Positions 21,330 through 35,130 are shown, counted from the first letter of the stretch. The stretch is 64,000 bases of DNA from Isoetes taiwanensis (GCA_021234155.1 JAJEKV010000014.1:18446652-18510651), one strand, 5' to 3'. Notes: generated from the sequence alone by a model not told the origin. Made by a program: numbers and translations.

Positions 21330-21870
21330 ATTGATATTGTTTACAACTTGAAATACACACAAGTACTTGGAAGTACAGACAGGAATCTCACACAAGTACT
21401 TGGAAGTACAAGATAGGAATTTCCTGCAATAAGCCACTTGAAAATCATGCAAACTCTGTTTAGTATTATCAATTGCAACTTGAATTTGGCACAAGTATTA
21501 GGAAGTACAGACTTAAGAATCATGTAAACCCTGTTTAATATTTAACTTGCAACTTGAATTTGGCACTTGAATTTGGAAGTACAGACTTGAGAATCATGTA
21601 AAACTTAGCTTGCAACTGGTATACGACATGCAACATGAATTTGGCACAAGTATTTGGAAGTACAGACTTAAGAATCATGTAAAACCTATTTGGTCTTTTG
21701 CAACTGGTATAAGACATGCAACATGAATTTGGCACAAATATTTGGAAGTACAGACTTAAGAATCATATTTGATATTTAGTTTGCAACTAGTGTAATAGTC
21801 ATGCAACTCGAATTTAGCACAAGTGTTTGCAATAACAGACTTGAATCATGCAAGACTTATTTAGTACTTA
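21330..21870. repeat. Degenerate tandem array, about 7 units of 40-90 bp
   Basis: Units share CACAAGTAYTTGGAAGTACA, and later units add GACTTAAGAATCATGTAAAA and TTGCAACTTGAATTTGG. The first two units are short (about 40 bp); later ones are 70-90 bp. The repeated peptide-like frames on the minus strand come from the array and are not genes. Confidence 0.85.
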
Positions 21871-24730
21871 ACCTATTTAGTAAAACTTGTCTATTACTTG
21901 CAATTCGAAATCAATATCAGGTTTAGTACTCAGATTTTGTAAGACATTCTGGAACTATAAACTTAGAACATATGAAACTTAGAACTTATTCTTATCTTCA
22001 GTTTGCTGGAATCATGGTTGTCTGGATACAAACAAGCAAGTGAAACATAGAACAAGCAATCAGAAAACTTGGTGACTAAATTCAAGCTGAAAACTTGCTA
22101 AATTAATGAAGAAAACCTACTGATATAACTTTAATAGAACTTGCTGACATGCATTTTAAAGTATCGGGATTCAAACCTGATTTCAACCAGTATTGTCAAC
22201 CTTTTTTTTTGCTGCACTTTAATGACAGAAAATACGTCACATTCATCATGAACAGCCACCTACTCTACCATTATCCAAGATTACAATGCTTAGAGTGCTT
22301 GCTCTTGCATTGCACGACAGGTTCACGACAGAAGCCAACCTTTTTACCATGCAAATAGAAGTAAAAATCACCATAACAGCAAAATGACTCGACTAGGTTC
22401 CTGCACTCGAATAATGTCCAATCTTCCTCCACATTAAAAGTTTTGTCATCCATAGCCGTACAAGCTATTGAGAGCTCCGTTGAATTTGAAGTGGCCTGGT
22501 GATCTTCCACCGCCTTCCATTCCCAATGATCTTGTTCCCAAATGCGTCGTCTTCTCTCCACAAAGTAATTTGCATACAATATCTGTTTGGTGATTTTGTA
22601 CCTGCAGTAGCAAGTGCCAAATATTTCAGACTTAATCGGAGACTAAAGTGAATCAAGCAACATATAACTTCTTTGGTGTGTCGCATGCAACGAGATTCCC
22701 GATGGTTTCCCTCCACTTTCATCTTTGCCTACTTTTCACGTTACTTAGGAGCGGGGAAGTCTAATCTTGAATGATAGTTTTGCTGGCCAATATATATGTT
22801 ATTGGTGCCATACTAATCTTCTTGTGCTTGAAAAAAGAAGCAAAGCTGACAATTGGTAGAAATACTTTGAATGCACATCTTACCCCACCTCTTTACGTCG
22901 GTGTTCTAAAAATTCAGCTCAATACATTCTTGATATGTTGTTACAAGACTCCGTCATAAAAATCAGCACCAATTTGCTTCAAATCCGGGTCTCAATCTCG
23001 GCCCGACTTACCAATACTTGCATGAGACCGTGTAATGATACTTGTGAAAAGAAATACCTCGGGCTCTCAAGGTGGATCTGAGAATCACGAAAATGGCCAA
23101 GCTTGTGATGATACACTTCAAGCACACTAGTAATCTTTGCTTGGAAACTTTGTCCGGTGTAATCCAAGGAACAAATGGTGTTGGCTTCAAGATCCAGGGC
23201 TTCGGAAAATTTCTTGTTGGCCAAAGGCTAGTGTACCCACGTTCCACATGACCTCCTTCACCTTAATGCCTCACACCAAATACAATTCCTTTTACGGGCT
23301 TTTCGGTGGGCATTCACATCCTTTACTCCGGCTCTTTTCAGCGCACAGTACCCTATGGATCTAGGGCGGGGGTAACCCGGCCGACCATGAGAAACAACAA
23401 AGTCAAGCCATTCGACATTGGCATCCTTGACATTGTGAAGGACTCTTGTTCTTACTTGGTGGCCTTGGATCGATTGCCCATCTTGCATGAATGCCAAAAC
23501 AAGAAGTTAGTTTTTAGGAAATTTGAAATGTCGGATCCATACCTTACCACAATGAGCTTATCATTATTTTGTTCTTCAAAAATAATTTGGCGGTCGGGCG
23601 AACACTATCTCCGGTATATCAGGTACTTGAGACCCGATTTGGAGCGGTTTCACAATAGTTCTTCCTATGCAATTTTGAAACCACAATGGTTTCCCCGCGC
23701 GACTCCACCAGCAAAATAGAATTCAAAAGCGACAACCAAAATTAAGCGCGTAAAGTAAATGACCTCAAATCTTCATTGGGAAATGCTCTCTATGGGAAAA
23801 TGGGGCAGATTTGGGAGTGTCCCTTGGGAGAAGGGACCCTATCTAAATCCAACACGTGGCTACCAAAGCTAACTAGGCATGGCAGGCATGTATGGATTAA
23901 GAACAAAGTCGCACATTTTTGATTGGCTAGAGCAAAAATCTGATGTGGAATCTCTTTATTTTCATAAAGGGCCCTTTGGAGACCCCATATTTTCTCTAAT
24001 GGAAGTGTCATGATTCATTGTTTTGATCACATCACCATCAACAAGTGGTCTCCAACTTGCCTGTAGAAGTTTGTTCTAAAAAAGAGTTGGACATTTAAAT
24101 TGTCTACATGGAATTGACCAATACATAACTAGTTTATTGACTTATATAGCTTGTTGTGTTGTTGCTGAATTTGATACTCTATGGTTGCATTCATTGCCTA
24201 CAATCTATGAAATCAAAGTAACAAATAGTGAAGTAAGATAAATATTGGTGTCGGTGTTGTTAAGAATATGTCAATATCATATTATACATTGACAATTAAC
24301 ACCTTTAAATCTCAAAGCGCATCCCATGCAAAAGAGATGTTCTAAAAGACCTCATAAAGAGCAGATAGCAGGATCGTTTGGTAGAAGTCCTGACTCATGA
24401 GTCTAGACTTCTCCACATGCAAGGCAAAGATGGCAGATGGATGTCATACATGCAATTCATATCGAAGTCGATATTGGCTGTCTCATTGTGGATAGCCAGT
24501 CATGTATTTTATGCTAAAGTTGATGTTGAAGTTGATGGCTGAGTATGGCCAACCTTGCTTGGTCCAGATGCATATAGCACAGATGACTGATGACTCTACA
24601 CGGTGCGAAGCATTGCCAGTACAATGCACGAGTAAAGGGCTCCGAGTATCACCGAGATTATTTCAATTCTTTTATGTTCTCAAAAATGCAAGATGGAATC
24701 CACCAAATAAACAAATGGACAAACAACTGT
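21871..24730. other. No gene recognised
   Basis: Several overlapping frames occur between 22149 and 24011 on both strands, the largest at 23306-23719 (plus). None shows a domain, and opposing strands are equally open, as expected by chance in this composition. Confidence 0.4.
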
Positions 24731-24732
24731 AG

Positions 24733-24773
24733 CCAATATCATGGGATAACCGCCAAGGCGATATATTTATAAA
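24733..24773 (+). promoter_or_regulatory. Probable peroxidase promoter (CCAAT and TATA boxes)
   Basis: CCAAT at 24733-24737 and TATATTTATAAA at 24762-24773 are placed as a plant core promoter. Transcription would start near 24800, giving a 5' leader of about 280 bases before the peroxidase ATG. The leader is GC-rich, unlike the DNA upstream. Confidence 0.5.
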
Positions 24774-25080
24774 CCCAACCAGGGTCATGATTTGGGGCAA
24801 TGACGGCAGGCGTTAATGGGAGGGGATATACCGTCCGGGGGGGAATATTCCGGGAGCGGTTCTGAAACGGCTGCATGTGCGCGGTGTGGAAAATCCGGCA
24901 GCCATAAGGAGCATAGCAAGTTCTGGGTCGTTTCCGGCAATCTGGCATTCGATCAGCAGGGTCACGGGCCAAGGCCGGGCCGGATAATTGCTTTCGCATT
25001 ACCCAAAAATCCTCTGCTTTTTTTTCTCCCGATTGCTGGCCAGATTGATCAGAATCTGTGCATTCGATCGGTGATGTAAA

Positions 25081-26573
25081 ATGAAGAGGCAACGCGATTG
25101 GGCACAATCCGGCGCTCTGCTGCTGCTGGCTATGGCGGGGATGATTCTGGGCCAAAATCCCGCGCCCAACGCACAGCTTAATCCTCGGTTTTATGCACAA
25201 ACCTGCCCAGGTCTGCAGCAGGTTTCCGCTGTGGTAATGGCGAAGCATCTGCAGCAGGATATTTCTGCCGCAGCGTCTCTGGCCAGAATGTTTTTCCACG
25301 ATTGCTTTGTTGAGGTTTGGATTTACAGAATGACGGATTGATGGGTTGGAAAACAGGCTGATTTTTTTTTTTTTCTTTGGATTGGGCCAATATTTTTTTA
25401 CAGGGATGCGACGGATCAGTTCTGCTGGATTCTACCGCGAATGCAACTGCGGAAAAAGCCGCAGTTCCCAATCTGACGCTCCGGCGGTTCGACGTGATCG
25501 AAGAAATCAAAACCCAAATCGAGCTCATGTGCCCAGGCGTTGTATCGTGTGCCGACATTCTTGCCTTGGCAGCCCGCGATGCCATAGTTCAGGTCAAAAA
25601 AACAACCCATTTTTTTTTTCTATTTTCGATTCCGTTTTGTCTCGTTTATTATCCATGATCTCCACGCATGCCCAACATTTATTGCCTGTTTTATTTCTTG
25701 TTTAATGCATGTCATTTGTGCATAAATAAAGCCTTGCCACCATCTTGCCTTGTTGTCACAGAGTGGAGGTCCTAGCTGGAGTGTGGAATTTGGTCGTCGA
25801 GATGGCCGCGTGTCTACTGACGTGGATGCATCCAGTCACTTGCCTTCGTCTCGCCTCGCTGCCCAGCCATTGATCGATAGCTTCGCCTCCGCTGGTCTCA
25901 ATGTCAGAGACCTTGTATCTCTCTCTGGTTAGTCTTATCTTTCTCCTTTCCAATTCTTGCTCCTTACGATCTTAAACATAAATTATCATCAATCTTTAGA
26001 TGATTTTCATTTCTTTCATTGCTCTCCTCATTGGTATTAGTATTAGTATCAGTATTCATCGTCATCATCGTTATCTTCGTCTTCGTCATGATTTTCTTTT
26101 TGTAACCTTTTCATCATTCTTACATTTGTTTCCCTATCTAAATCCTTCTTTTCATCCATCAAACAGGAGCACATACGTTTGGACGTGCTCATTGCACCCA
26201 AGTTGCTCGACGATTCTATGGGTTCAATAGCTCAAATGGTATTGACCCCACTCTAGATCTTGTCTATGCTAAGAGATTGAGACAAGTCTGCCCACAACCT
26301 CTATCCCCTTCGGCCTTGGTTCTTCTCGATCCTATTACCCCCAACAAGTTTGATAATCAGTATTTTCAAGGCTTACTCGTGAACTTGGGTATGTTTTCAT
26401 CTGATTCTGCTCTTGTTCTAGATAATCGAACTAGAATTATTGTGGAAGAGTATGCTAGGAATGGAGCTTCATTTGCTTCAAATTTTTCTTTAGCCATGAT
26501 TAAACTCGGCAGGATTGGAGTACTAACGGGCCAAAAGGGGGAAATCAGGAAAAAGTGTAATGTTGTTAATTGA
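25081..26573 (+). CDS. Class III (secretory plant) peroxidase, four exons
   Basis: Exons are 25081-25314, 25404-25592, 25762-25927 and 26167-26573, all with GT-AG introns in phases 0, 0 and 1, giving 331 residues, the usual length. An in-frame stop lies just before the ATG. Residues 1-31 form a signal peptide with a [13 protein letters not shown] core; the mature protein would start near [13 protein letters not shown]. Distal haem residues are R69 and H73 (RMFFHDC); the proximal haem ligand is H199 (AHTFGRAHC). Eight cysteines (42, 75, 80, 121, 127, 206, 238, 327) fit the four conserved disulfides. D74, V77, G79, D81 and S83 fit the distal calcium site, and E95 the conserved EKxAxPN. Five N-glycosylation sequons are visible. 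Such enzymes oxidise phenolics with hydrogen peroxide in the wall, or make reactive oxygen there. The exact substrate cannot be told. Exons 1-2 are GC-rich and exon 4 AT-rich. No breaks are visible, so it is probably functional. Confidence 0.95.
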
Positions 26574-29500
26574 TATATATATAGAATGAACAGTGATTGT
26601 AAATACATATAAAGGTATGAACTTTTATGCTCTACCAATTTTTCCTCCAATTTTCTCTCTCCATTATATCATCTTGTAAACAAACACATTGCTAATGGAG
26701 GAAATACTATGACACAATTGGAATTTGAGATCGTGAGAATGTTGTTATATATATGCAAAATTTTTAATGGCGAACTTTATCATTATACAATGTGGATATG
26801 AGATTTAGTCTATTTCCATTTTCTTCTATGGAGGTGACTTATTAACTTTATTCCTTTTATTCAAGTATTATCGCGTCAAGTTCAAGTTTCATTCTCTACC
26901 ATTGATCGTGAGATATTCCGCGATATTATGCCACATCAGCAATGGTTAAATTTCCGAGGAGAAAATCGATTCGAATGTCAATGGTGCGAGCCCGATTAGA
27001 AACGATCCTATGGTTTGAGCAAAAATAAAAACAAAGCCAAAACAAAAAAAATGGTTCCCTCCGCTTAAAGCGCCATACTATGGCGGGAGTTTTACGCCGT
27101 AGCCTACGCCACATTGAAGCCATACATGGTTTCAATACGGTGGGCCATTGAAAATCCCACAATCAGAGCCTCTAAATTACCACGATCTCAATGCCAAGAA
27201 AAACAATAAAAGATCCGATTACAATGTCCTAGACCAAAATGCACTCCATTCTACTTTGTTGATCAACATGGCCATTCGTCCGGATCCCACGGCCATGCTC
27301 ACACTTCTATAAACTTCAACCTATTCTAGAAACCAACAATCCAGTTAGTAAGGATATTGTTTTGACCATAGCTAGATCTAGAAAGGATCACTATTTGCTC
27401 GGATCGGTGAGAAAAAATGGAAACCCTCGATTAGGTTGACCATGAGAACTTTCATGGCCAAAAGCCAGACAAGATCCGCGGCTTTTTGTATTATCCAACC
27501 CGGCACGATGCTTCTCACCAGGCCAGGCTGATACCTCTTCGCCAAACGGCCGACCTCTACTACGCGGCCTCGATCAAACATCGCGGGTTAAAAGGCTTAA
27601 AGCATCGGATACTAGAGCGTTGCTTTCGTTTCCGGCAAAATATCTGCATCACCTCCCACCTTCGGCCGGGCAAAGATCGGCAAAACCGCTCTGTCGCATG
27701 GCGGTGGCTAATTACGTGATTTTGTGTTCTCGGGCAGAACTTTGCCACAAAATGCCTAAAGTGGGTTTCCTAAACTTGGCATGCAATTCGGCCCTTTTGC
27801 AAAAACATCCATGAAAAGGGGTTGCAAAGCACCCAACATAGCAATAACCATTCAAGCTCCTCCCACATGGCAAAATTATGCCATTTTTTCATACAATAAA
27901 TGCGAAATCATAGTCCTAACCTTTGCCGAGGAATACCCCCTTTCCCAGCCCAAAACGGGTGGGCCAAAGTATATAGGATCCATTTGGATAGTGGGGCGTC
28001 ATGCCTTATGCAAGGCCCAAGGTGTTCATGTGACTTCCAAAGGCTAGTTACTTTCACGGCTGTTTTTTCTTCTATCTACTACTCTTTGGTTTCTCAAACC
28101 CTCCCCAAAAAAAAAAAACCAAAGAAACTCTCCCTTTTAGGGAGACGTTTTCAGAAATAAAGAACGGAACAGAACCGGAGACTTTACTGGAACAGCACTA
28201 ATGCTGGCTGCCAGGCAATTTATTTGATTGCTTTCGGGGTGATAAACGGAAGCACTAACCTGTCCCAAGAAAAAAAAAGGGGGTAAATATCAACAGATAG
28301 TAGAACTTGATTTTCAAAATGCTGCCAACTAAGGTCCAAAGCGAAGTGTTGCATTGTGGGGTGAATACAGTCAACTTAAAGATGGCTACACCTAGCACCA
28401 GCCTAGCTGCCACACTCCTGCTCTAAGACTTGGTGCATAAAGATCCCCTAGCTCGACAATATCCATTGAAAGGGTCAGCTTGTAGAGGGTGTCTTCTATC
28501 CCCCCTGGGTCAGAAACATAATGACATAAAATATATGAATGTGGAATAGGCTAAAACAAAACCATCGAGTTGCAATTACTCTTAATCCTCCTGGCTCTTC
28601 ACAACGTGATCATCTTATGTGTACATCAGATTGTATTACTGCATCAGGGCATCCCTAGGCAAAAGATCCATCAAATCCACAACATAATAATGGAATCAAT
28701 GAGTTGTTATGAGACTAGAAAACCATATCCCGTTTTATCTCATTACAATCATTGATGCTCTTTGCTAGTAGAAGAGTGAAGATGGGGAAACCTGTGGCAC
28801 CAAATTTGTTCCCAAAAGATATATGCTGAGAATCCAGATAAAAAAGGCCAGGCAAGAAAACATCTACTACCCAGTCGACCCGAATGCAAACAACACACAA
28901 GGATAGATTTGCAAGAAGCTAGTTCAAATTGTGAGTTGCTCAAGAAGAGAAAATGTAAAGAAACCAAAAGCATCACAAGGTTCTTCTTTCTGGCTGCTGC
29001 TATAGCTATAAGCCTCAAGGGCATCCACGCAGTGCCAGCATGGGAGGCAGCAATTGCCAAAAGGATTGTAGATACTAAGCGATAGCGCCTGCCCTAGACA
29101 CTTTAGCTTTGTTAATAGATCTGGATTGAGCTTCAAATAGTTTAAACATACTTCTATACTATGTTCTGACCATCAGGAAAGTTGCCATGTTAGTGAGCAA
29201 CAATATTAAGGAACAAGCAAATTAACCATAGGCATATCTTCTTGGTTGCCTCCCCACCTATTTATATTTTTTTAATAATACGAAATATGGTACAAAACCT
29301 TATATAGACCTCTCATATGCGACGTAGGAAGTATTAGCACCACATCCAAACAAAAGGGTAGGTAAAGACAATGAGCATCACAATGACCTGAAAGAGTATC
29401 TGGACACATGATTCCAAAGCAAACTTTGGGATATCTGTGCTTTAAAGTTGGTAAAAACCTTGCACTACAAAAATCAGATTAATCTTGTGCTTGTAAGGGG

Positions 29501-30426
29501 TCCATAGAAGTACCTGTTAATATACTTACCCATGAAAAAGGGTAGGATGATGGCCTACATCTCTACTCGAACACGTGCTTGTAGTTGCATAGCTTTAATT
29601 TGAATCTTGTATTCTACAAAAGCACCTAAGGATTACCTATAGAAAAAGTTTCATTATTTCATAAGAATAATACTCTAGCAAATTACAATCGCGATCCTAC
29701 TGTGAACACACGAACGTTCTTGGCATTATACTGAACAAAATCGCAATTCCGATCCTTTTTAGCTAATTTTTTCTAAGGAGTACTCAGTATAACTGGAAGT
29801 TGTTTGATGTACTTATCTCTTCCTTCTGATGTCTTTAAAGCATCAATTGTAGGTGAGCGACCAGAGACTCATGTACTTGTTCTGTGGCTGTCACTCCTAA
29901 ATAAGTCAAAGGTTAACCCATATGAGAATTGCAACATAGTTTGCAAGTATCTCAAGCATACATTGTGATCTTCTATGGGATGTTCAGCTTGCATTAGAAG
30001 CTTTGGACAAGGATATGTTCAACAAGCTAAAACTATAATTAATCATTGTTATGTAAAAAAGAGATGTGTCTTGGATTTTAAGGCAATATCGTATTTAGAG
30101 ACCATGCATAGAGGTCTTATTGGAGACTATTAACGATAAGAGATATTTACTGTGTTGAGACAACGAAGACGATTATATATTTTGGGACATTAAAGATATA
30201 TAAGTAATAGAACCTTGCGTAAAAGTTTATTTAGCAATGTTTATTACTATCCACTCACTTAATTTGTATAGTGAGGTACTTCAATCATATAGAAGAGATC
30301 CTTTTAATCTCATAGTAGTTTGTGTTGGAATCCATATCAAATGAAGAGTTAATGGGATGGTGGTCGGGATAGCCTCTTGTAGGATTGGTAGCAACCTATC
30401 ATATATTGCATTCATGAACCCTAAGG
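26574..30426. other. No gene recognised
   Basis: Short frames only. An LDSGAS string occurs at 27984-28001 on the plus strand but without protease context. The terminator of the peroxidase gene is not clear; there is no canonical AATAAA within about 100 bases of the stop. Confidence 0.4.
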
Positions 30427-30500
30427 TTTTTTTTTTGAAGGGCGAGAGTTTAATTTCATCCCAAGAATGTGAAGAAATTAGACATTACAAAAGCAGAATT
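30427..30500 (-). mobile_element. Probable LINE 3' end with A tail (minus strand)
   Basis: On the minus strand, TTCTTGGGATGAAATTAAAC, then TCTCGCCCTTC, runs directly into ten A residues (T run at 30427-30436). This is the usual look of a plant LINE 3' end. The body would lie to the right (30.5 kb upward), but I could not recognise coding sequence there, so it may be a short truncated copy. Confidence 0.4.
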
Positions 30501-31897
30501 CCTTAGTGTATGGAAAGTTCCACTTAAAAAGGGTAAAATCCACATTAAGATCCACACACTGATAATAAAGGAAAGCCATCTCTGTTGAAAGGAGCTGCTA
30601 ACAAAAGCCTCATCTGGTCAGGTCAACAGCTTAAGAAGAGCTCTTGCACAAGTGACCTTAAGTTCTAGTACAATCTATACAGGATCAATAACCTTCAAGG
30701 ATTTTCTTGGAAACCTCTTATCTATCATTTGTAGCAGCTCAACACTCAAGTTCATTTTAAAATCCTCTAGGCTGAAACTATATCATTCATAGTGACACCT
30801 ATTTATCTTCAAGCTCTAACATCCACAATATGTACCTGTATAAGACTCTATTATATCATACACATTGCAGTGCACATAATGATTACCTAGTGTTCAAATA
30901 ATACAATTTTAATAGATTCGGAGCACATTGCCTCAAGGTCTTGATTTTTCATTCAAGAGAAAAATAGGGACTTACTTTTTAAAACATTTAACTGAACAAC
31001 TAAAGCACTTGTCATTCAACAGTACAAAGTTAAGCACTTTGGAAAAGTTCATTGTTCTTGCATTTTAACTTTGGGATAGCTATATGAGGCATCCATTTCG
31101 AACCAAAGGCATATCTATTGTTGTGTGATGAATTGAAATTCATGTAGATAAACTCTTTGACTTCTTGGAAGTTCTATTAGATGGCCCTGTTACAATATCT
31201 TCTTCCTCATCTTGACCACTGCCTCCGGGAATTGCAGCAACTTCAATCGTTATAGTAGACCTATTAGGCTTACCATATGACCATAAACATTAGCTTTTGG
31301 TTTGTTTCGTAACAGCTCAGATATTCCATTGGCAACACACCTATACCAAGTACATGTAACGACGACTTCCCTTCTGGCAAAATCCTACTCAAATGCTTTA
31401 TCTACTACATGTGTAGTGAGTACACGTAGCAAAGCAGAAATCAGCATCTTCTTGTCTCAATTTCTCGGCCATTAAATGTATATATCATTAACATCGAGCA
31501 TGTTAGATTTCCACCGACGCTAACCAAAATATGTCGTGAATCCAACGAAATCTAAGAGCAACTAACCCCGGGCTCCACAGTGATGCATGAGTGTAAAACA
31601 ACCAGGGCATTAACCAACAGGAAGATAACATAATCCATAATAACTCCGTTCACAATAAGAGAATTCAGAAATGATACAACTTTCAACATGCTAAAACTTC
31701 AAATTGACAATGCTTGTAAGTGGAATTGCAACCTTAAAAACCATCACACTTGAGCATCATAATTCATAATTCAGCTTGTCTTTTATAAACTTGACATCAG
31801 TGAGTCTTCAAAATAACAACAATATAACAAGGCATGATTCAACGATCAGCAATAAGACAATGATAAAGCAACTGGTCCATGTGAATCTTTATAAGAA
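30501..31897. other. No gene recognised
   Basis: AT-rich sequence with no long frame on either strand. Confidence 0.4.
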
Positions 31898-32007
31898 TAA
31901 GAGGAGGTTAACCCTCCCCTAAAGGGGTTTACGGCAAATAACCCTCGAGGCCGGAGGCTGAGAGGGTTGTTGCCGTAATCCCGAGAGGCGAGGGTTGACC
32001 TCCCTTA
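31898..32007. repeat. 110-bp foldback (imperfect palindrome)
   Basis: The left arm has GAGGTTAACCCTC, TTTACGGCAAATAACCCTC and GAGG. The right arm has GAGGGTTGTTGCCGTAA and GAGGGTTGACCTCCCTTA, its reverse complement with a few mismatches and indels. The arms meet near 31952 with almost no loop. GC content is high compared with its flanks. No target-site duplication was evident. Confidence 0.85.
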
Positions 32008-35000
32008 AACCAAGGTCCGAGCAAGTTCTTACAAGTTTTGTTCTCACACAAGCATAGCCACATCGCCAGGTATGCTTCTTTTCGTTTCAAAATGTTGTAT
32101 TTAACCTACCATCTCCGAGCTGGAGATGCAACAACGTTATTTCGTTGGTTTCAATTCAAAGATCCCGCGAAACAAGAAAACAAGCGAGCTCAAGGTGATG
32201 TCTCCTTTGCCTGCATTTGCAGCCTTCAACAGATCCGCCTCAGATCTTATTCCAACCATATCCGACCTTTTGGCAAATGGCTTCAAGCTTATTTTTTCTC
32301 GATTCCATAGCCATAACCGTGAGTTTCTCCGATCGGGAAAGCAAATTTTCAAAGGAGGTATTTTGCGATTTTCTCTGCCTCATAGAGCAAATGGCCCATT
32401 CTATTCTATGGAAAAGATGGTCGAAACAAGATATGCCGAAATAGAGAAAATGGATATGCCTAAAACCGAAATGATATTTAAACCCAAATGCATGAAGCTC
32501 AAAACAATGTATGCCGCACAGAGAAATGGATATGCCGTAAAACAGAGGCTTGAAACAGAAAGCTATGCTAGAACAAATGACATGCGTAATCGTAGGTACG
32601 CCAAAACGTAGATATGCCAAATAGAGAAATGCCGCGAATTACTTAATATTCGAAGGATTATGGGACATAACCCTAGCTTGATCAAGGGTGTGGCAACTAT
32701 CGTATCAATATAATCCTGCGAAAATCAGCGCAGCTTAAGGAACAAGAATTTAATGGAATTCCGTGAAAAATAAATACCACAAATACCTACTGATCATTTC
32801 GCATTGTGTTGTCCCTTAAATCAAGGATTTTGTCACGTTATACATGCTTCCTCATGTTGGAAAATATTAAGGACAATTTATACTGCTTTATATGCTGATT
32901 TATGGCTGCTAATGATGATCCACATGCCGAATTTGGATCCAGGTCTGATATACATGAACATTTGCCATAAGAATGCTTCATATTGTTGTATTTCTTGGCC
33001 CATAAGCTGATATATCCAAAAATGAATTTACTTTTTGCTTCTGGTCCCCTTCTGCCATGGCCAGATGTCTCCCCTTCATAATAATCGCAGTCCAACTGTC
33101 CCAATCAACTGGCCCACTCCTATCTCCATTTTTCTTAATTGCTACGTTCCACCATTCACCCACATCAGCTCCAAGTCATCACTTCTTCTTCCAAATATAC
33201 ATATTTAATTTCTCTTTCATATTCCATGACTTGCATTCCCTAGCTAGAAACATGCAACCTTAATTGTACTGCCCGTGCTTCTCCCCTTGTTTGTATTTGT
33301 TGCCCGTTATTCATGCATGTCAGAATCATGTAACATCACCTACCCTTTTTCCGTGGAATGCCTTCCCCGCCAATATCTTTCTTATGCACCTCAAAGAATC
33401 TTAATATACTCTTTTCAATCTTTTCTCATTTCTCGATCCCCTCGCTTACTGCTTCATAACCATGTCATATCTTTCCAAACCACTGCATCCAATTTCGCAC
33501 CTCTAGTTTGTAAATTGAATACCTAGTCTTTAATTCGCTCAACTTTAGTGCCATGGTATCCCATCAACCATCTGCTATACCTAACATATCTCAATAGTAT
33601 AACTCGAAAATGCATAGTAATGGTATTATGGCTAGGACTAAAAACCCGCTTCACATAGGTTTTCGAGGAAAACTCCAATTACACGCCACTAATACATTCC
33701 AAGACCTTCGAGTAAATCAAGTAATTTGATTTTCTTATTCAAGGCTTTCTTCATACAACCTATCTCCATAATCCTATTACCAAGTTAGCTAAGTATGCCC
33801 TTTAAGCCTCACTGCCATCGCTTCATGATCATGGTCTTCTTGCTTCAAACATAATAGCCACTATAAAGTTGATTCAAAGGAAAAGCGCTAAGAGAAGGTA
33901 ACTCAAGATTGGGGAAGTATCTAATGAAAAGACCGAGGTGGCTTTGGTGAAGACCTTTAAGAATGGTAATCTTCAAGAAGTCAATGTAAGTTAAAATCAT
34001 GGAATTTCTCGCCAAAATCATTGAAAAGGATAACAATTTGGCAAAGTCAAAGAATCTTCATGACATTGAGTAAAATTTTATGGGATGCTAAGAACTCGCT
34101 AAGAATAAGGAGAATACCGATATTCCCTAATTCAGATATGATTAAGAATGGTCCATTAAACGATAAAATATGGTAAATTCCTAAAACAAGCTAGATCGAA
34201 AAGGAATGTTCATGATTGATCCTAAAGATACCTCGGTGGAAGTTGTTCCTGCCCTATTCCTCGATATATCAAGGGAGAACAATCAAATTATTCTCCCGTA
34301 AAAATGTTGCCGAATCAAGTTTTGTTCAAGGAGAAGAATCTTCTGATGGCTACCAATCAATTAATTTGTAATTTAACTAATTCTGTGTATTAGCTAACCT
34401 TAACCCTCGAATCCTGATTTAAAGTTTTGTTGAGCAAACTTATGAAGGCAATCTCAACCCGGACAATCCCCCATTATTGATCTCACCCCCATCCTCCCCC
34501 TCTCCCCCACCATCAAATATTGCATTTGATATTGCTCATTGTACCGGCATCTTGCTAAGAGGGTCTCAGTACAAGCTCAACAAATCACAATAATATAATC
34601 TCATGGATGAAGAAACGCATAAGATACTCCAGAAAGGGATGTAGCTGGTGTAAATTATGACAATGTTTGGGTGGTCAGTTGACAAGAACATAATGTACCG
34701 ATCCCAGCCAAGAAAATGTTGATGTCTCAGCAGAAGACCTAACTCACCGAGGATAATGGCAATCCAAAATATGTTTCTTCTCTTTCCCCCATCTTGCATA
34801 AACTTTAAATCTTCCCTACTCTTCCAAAAATAGTATGTTTGAATTCATTCCCTGAGGCTTCGGTATTAATGAAGATGATAATGAAATAAGCACGATAAAG
34901 AAAACTCGAAGTGGATAAATTTTCAAAGGGACCGCTTCAATGTCAGTTAATCGCCAAACCTAAAACATCTCGAGCCACGCCTTTGTCTAAGTATACAGTT

Positions 35001-35130
35001 GAAAGATAACTCAACCTTGCTGACCTCACTAATACCCGTACCGCCAATACTGTATGTATTAAAAAGGAAAAAGAAAAAGAAACATACTTGACTTTCTGCT
35101 TTGGCCGCTCTTTTCCTCTCTTCTCTGACA
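32008..35130. other. No certain gene; possible 5' part of the outer LINE
   Basis: A 161-codon plus-strand frame at 32126-32611 has no domain, and its second half is made of a short ATGCC-rich degenerate repeat (32430-32640). From about 33.6 kb on, the base composition resembles the outer LINE that follows, so its ORF1 may be here in decayed form, but I cannot show it. Confidence 0.3.

Noticed and set aside
21330-21870. Regular repeats as a possible CRISPR-like array
   Set aside because: Repeats are degenerate, spacers are not unique and spacing is uneven. It is an ordinary tandem repeat in nuclear plant DNA.
23258-23719. Overlapping plus and minus ORFs of 137 and 79 codons
   Set aside because: Neither shows a family motif, and overlap of equal quality on both strands suggests chance.
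27984-28001. LDSGAS string like a copia protease active site
   Set aside because: The residues around it do not continue as a protease (no LxDVL or LGNG strands) and no gag or integrase is near, so it is probably chance.
32126-32611. 161-codon plus-strand ORF
   Set aside because: No domain; the second half consists of a degenerate ATGCC-rich repeat, and the opposite strand is equally open.
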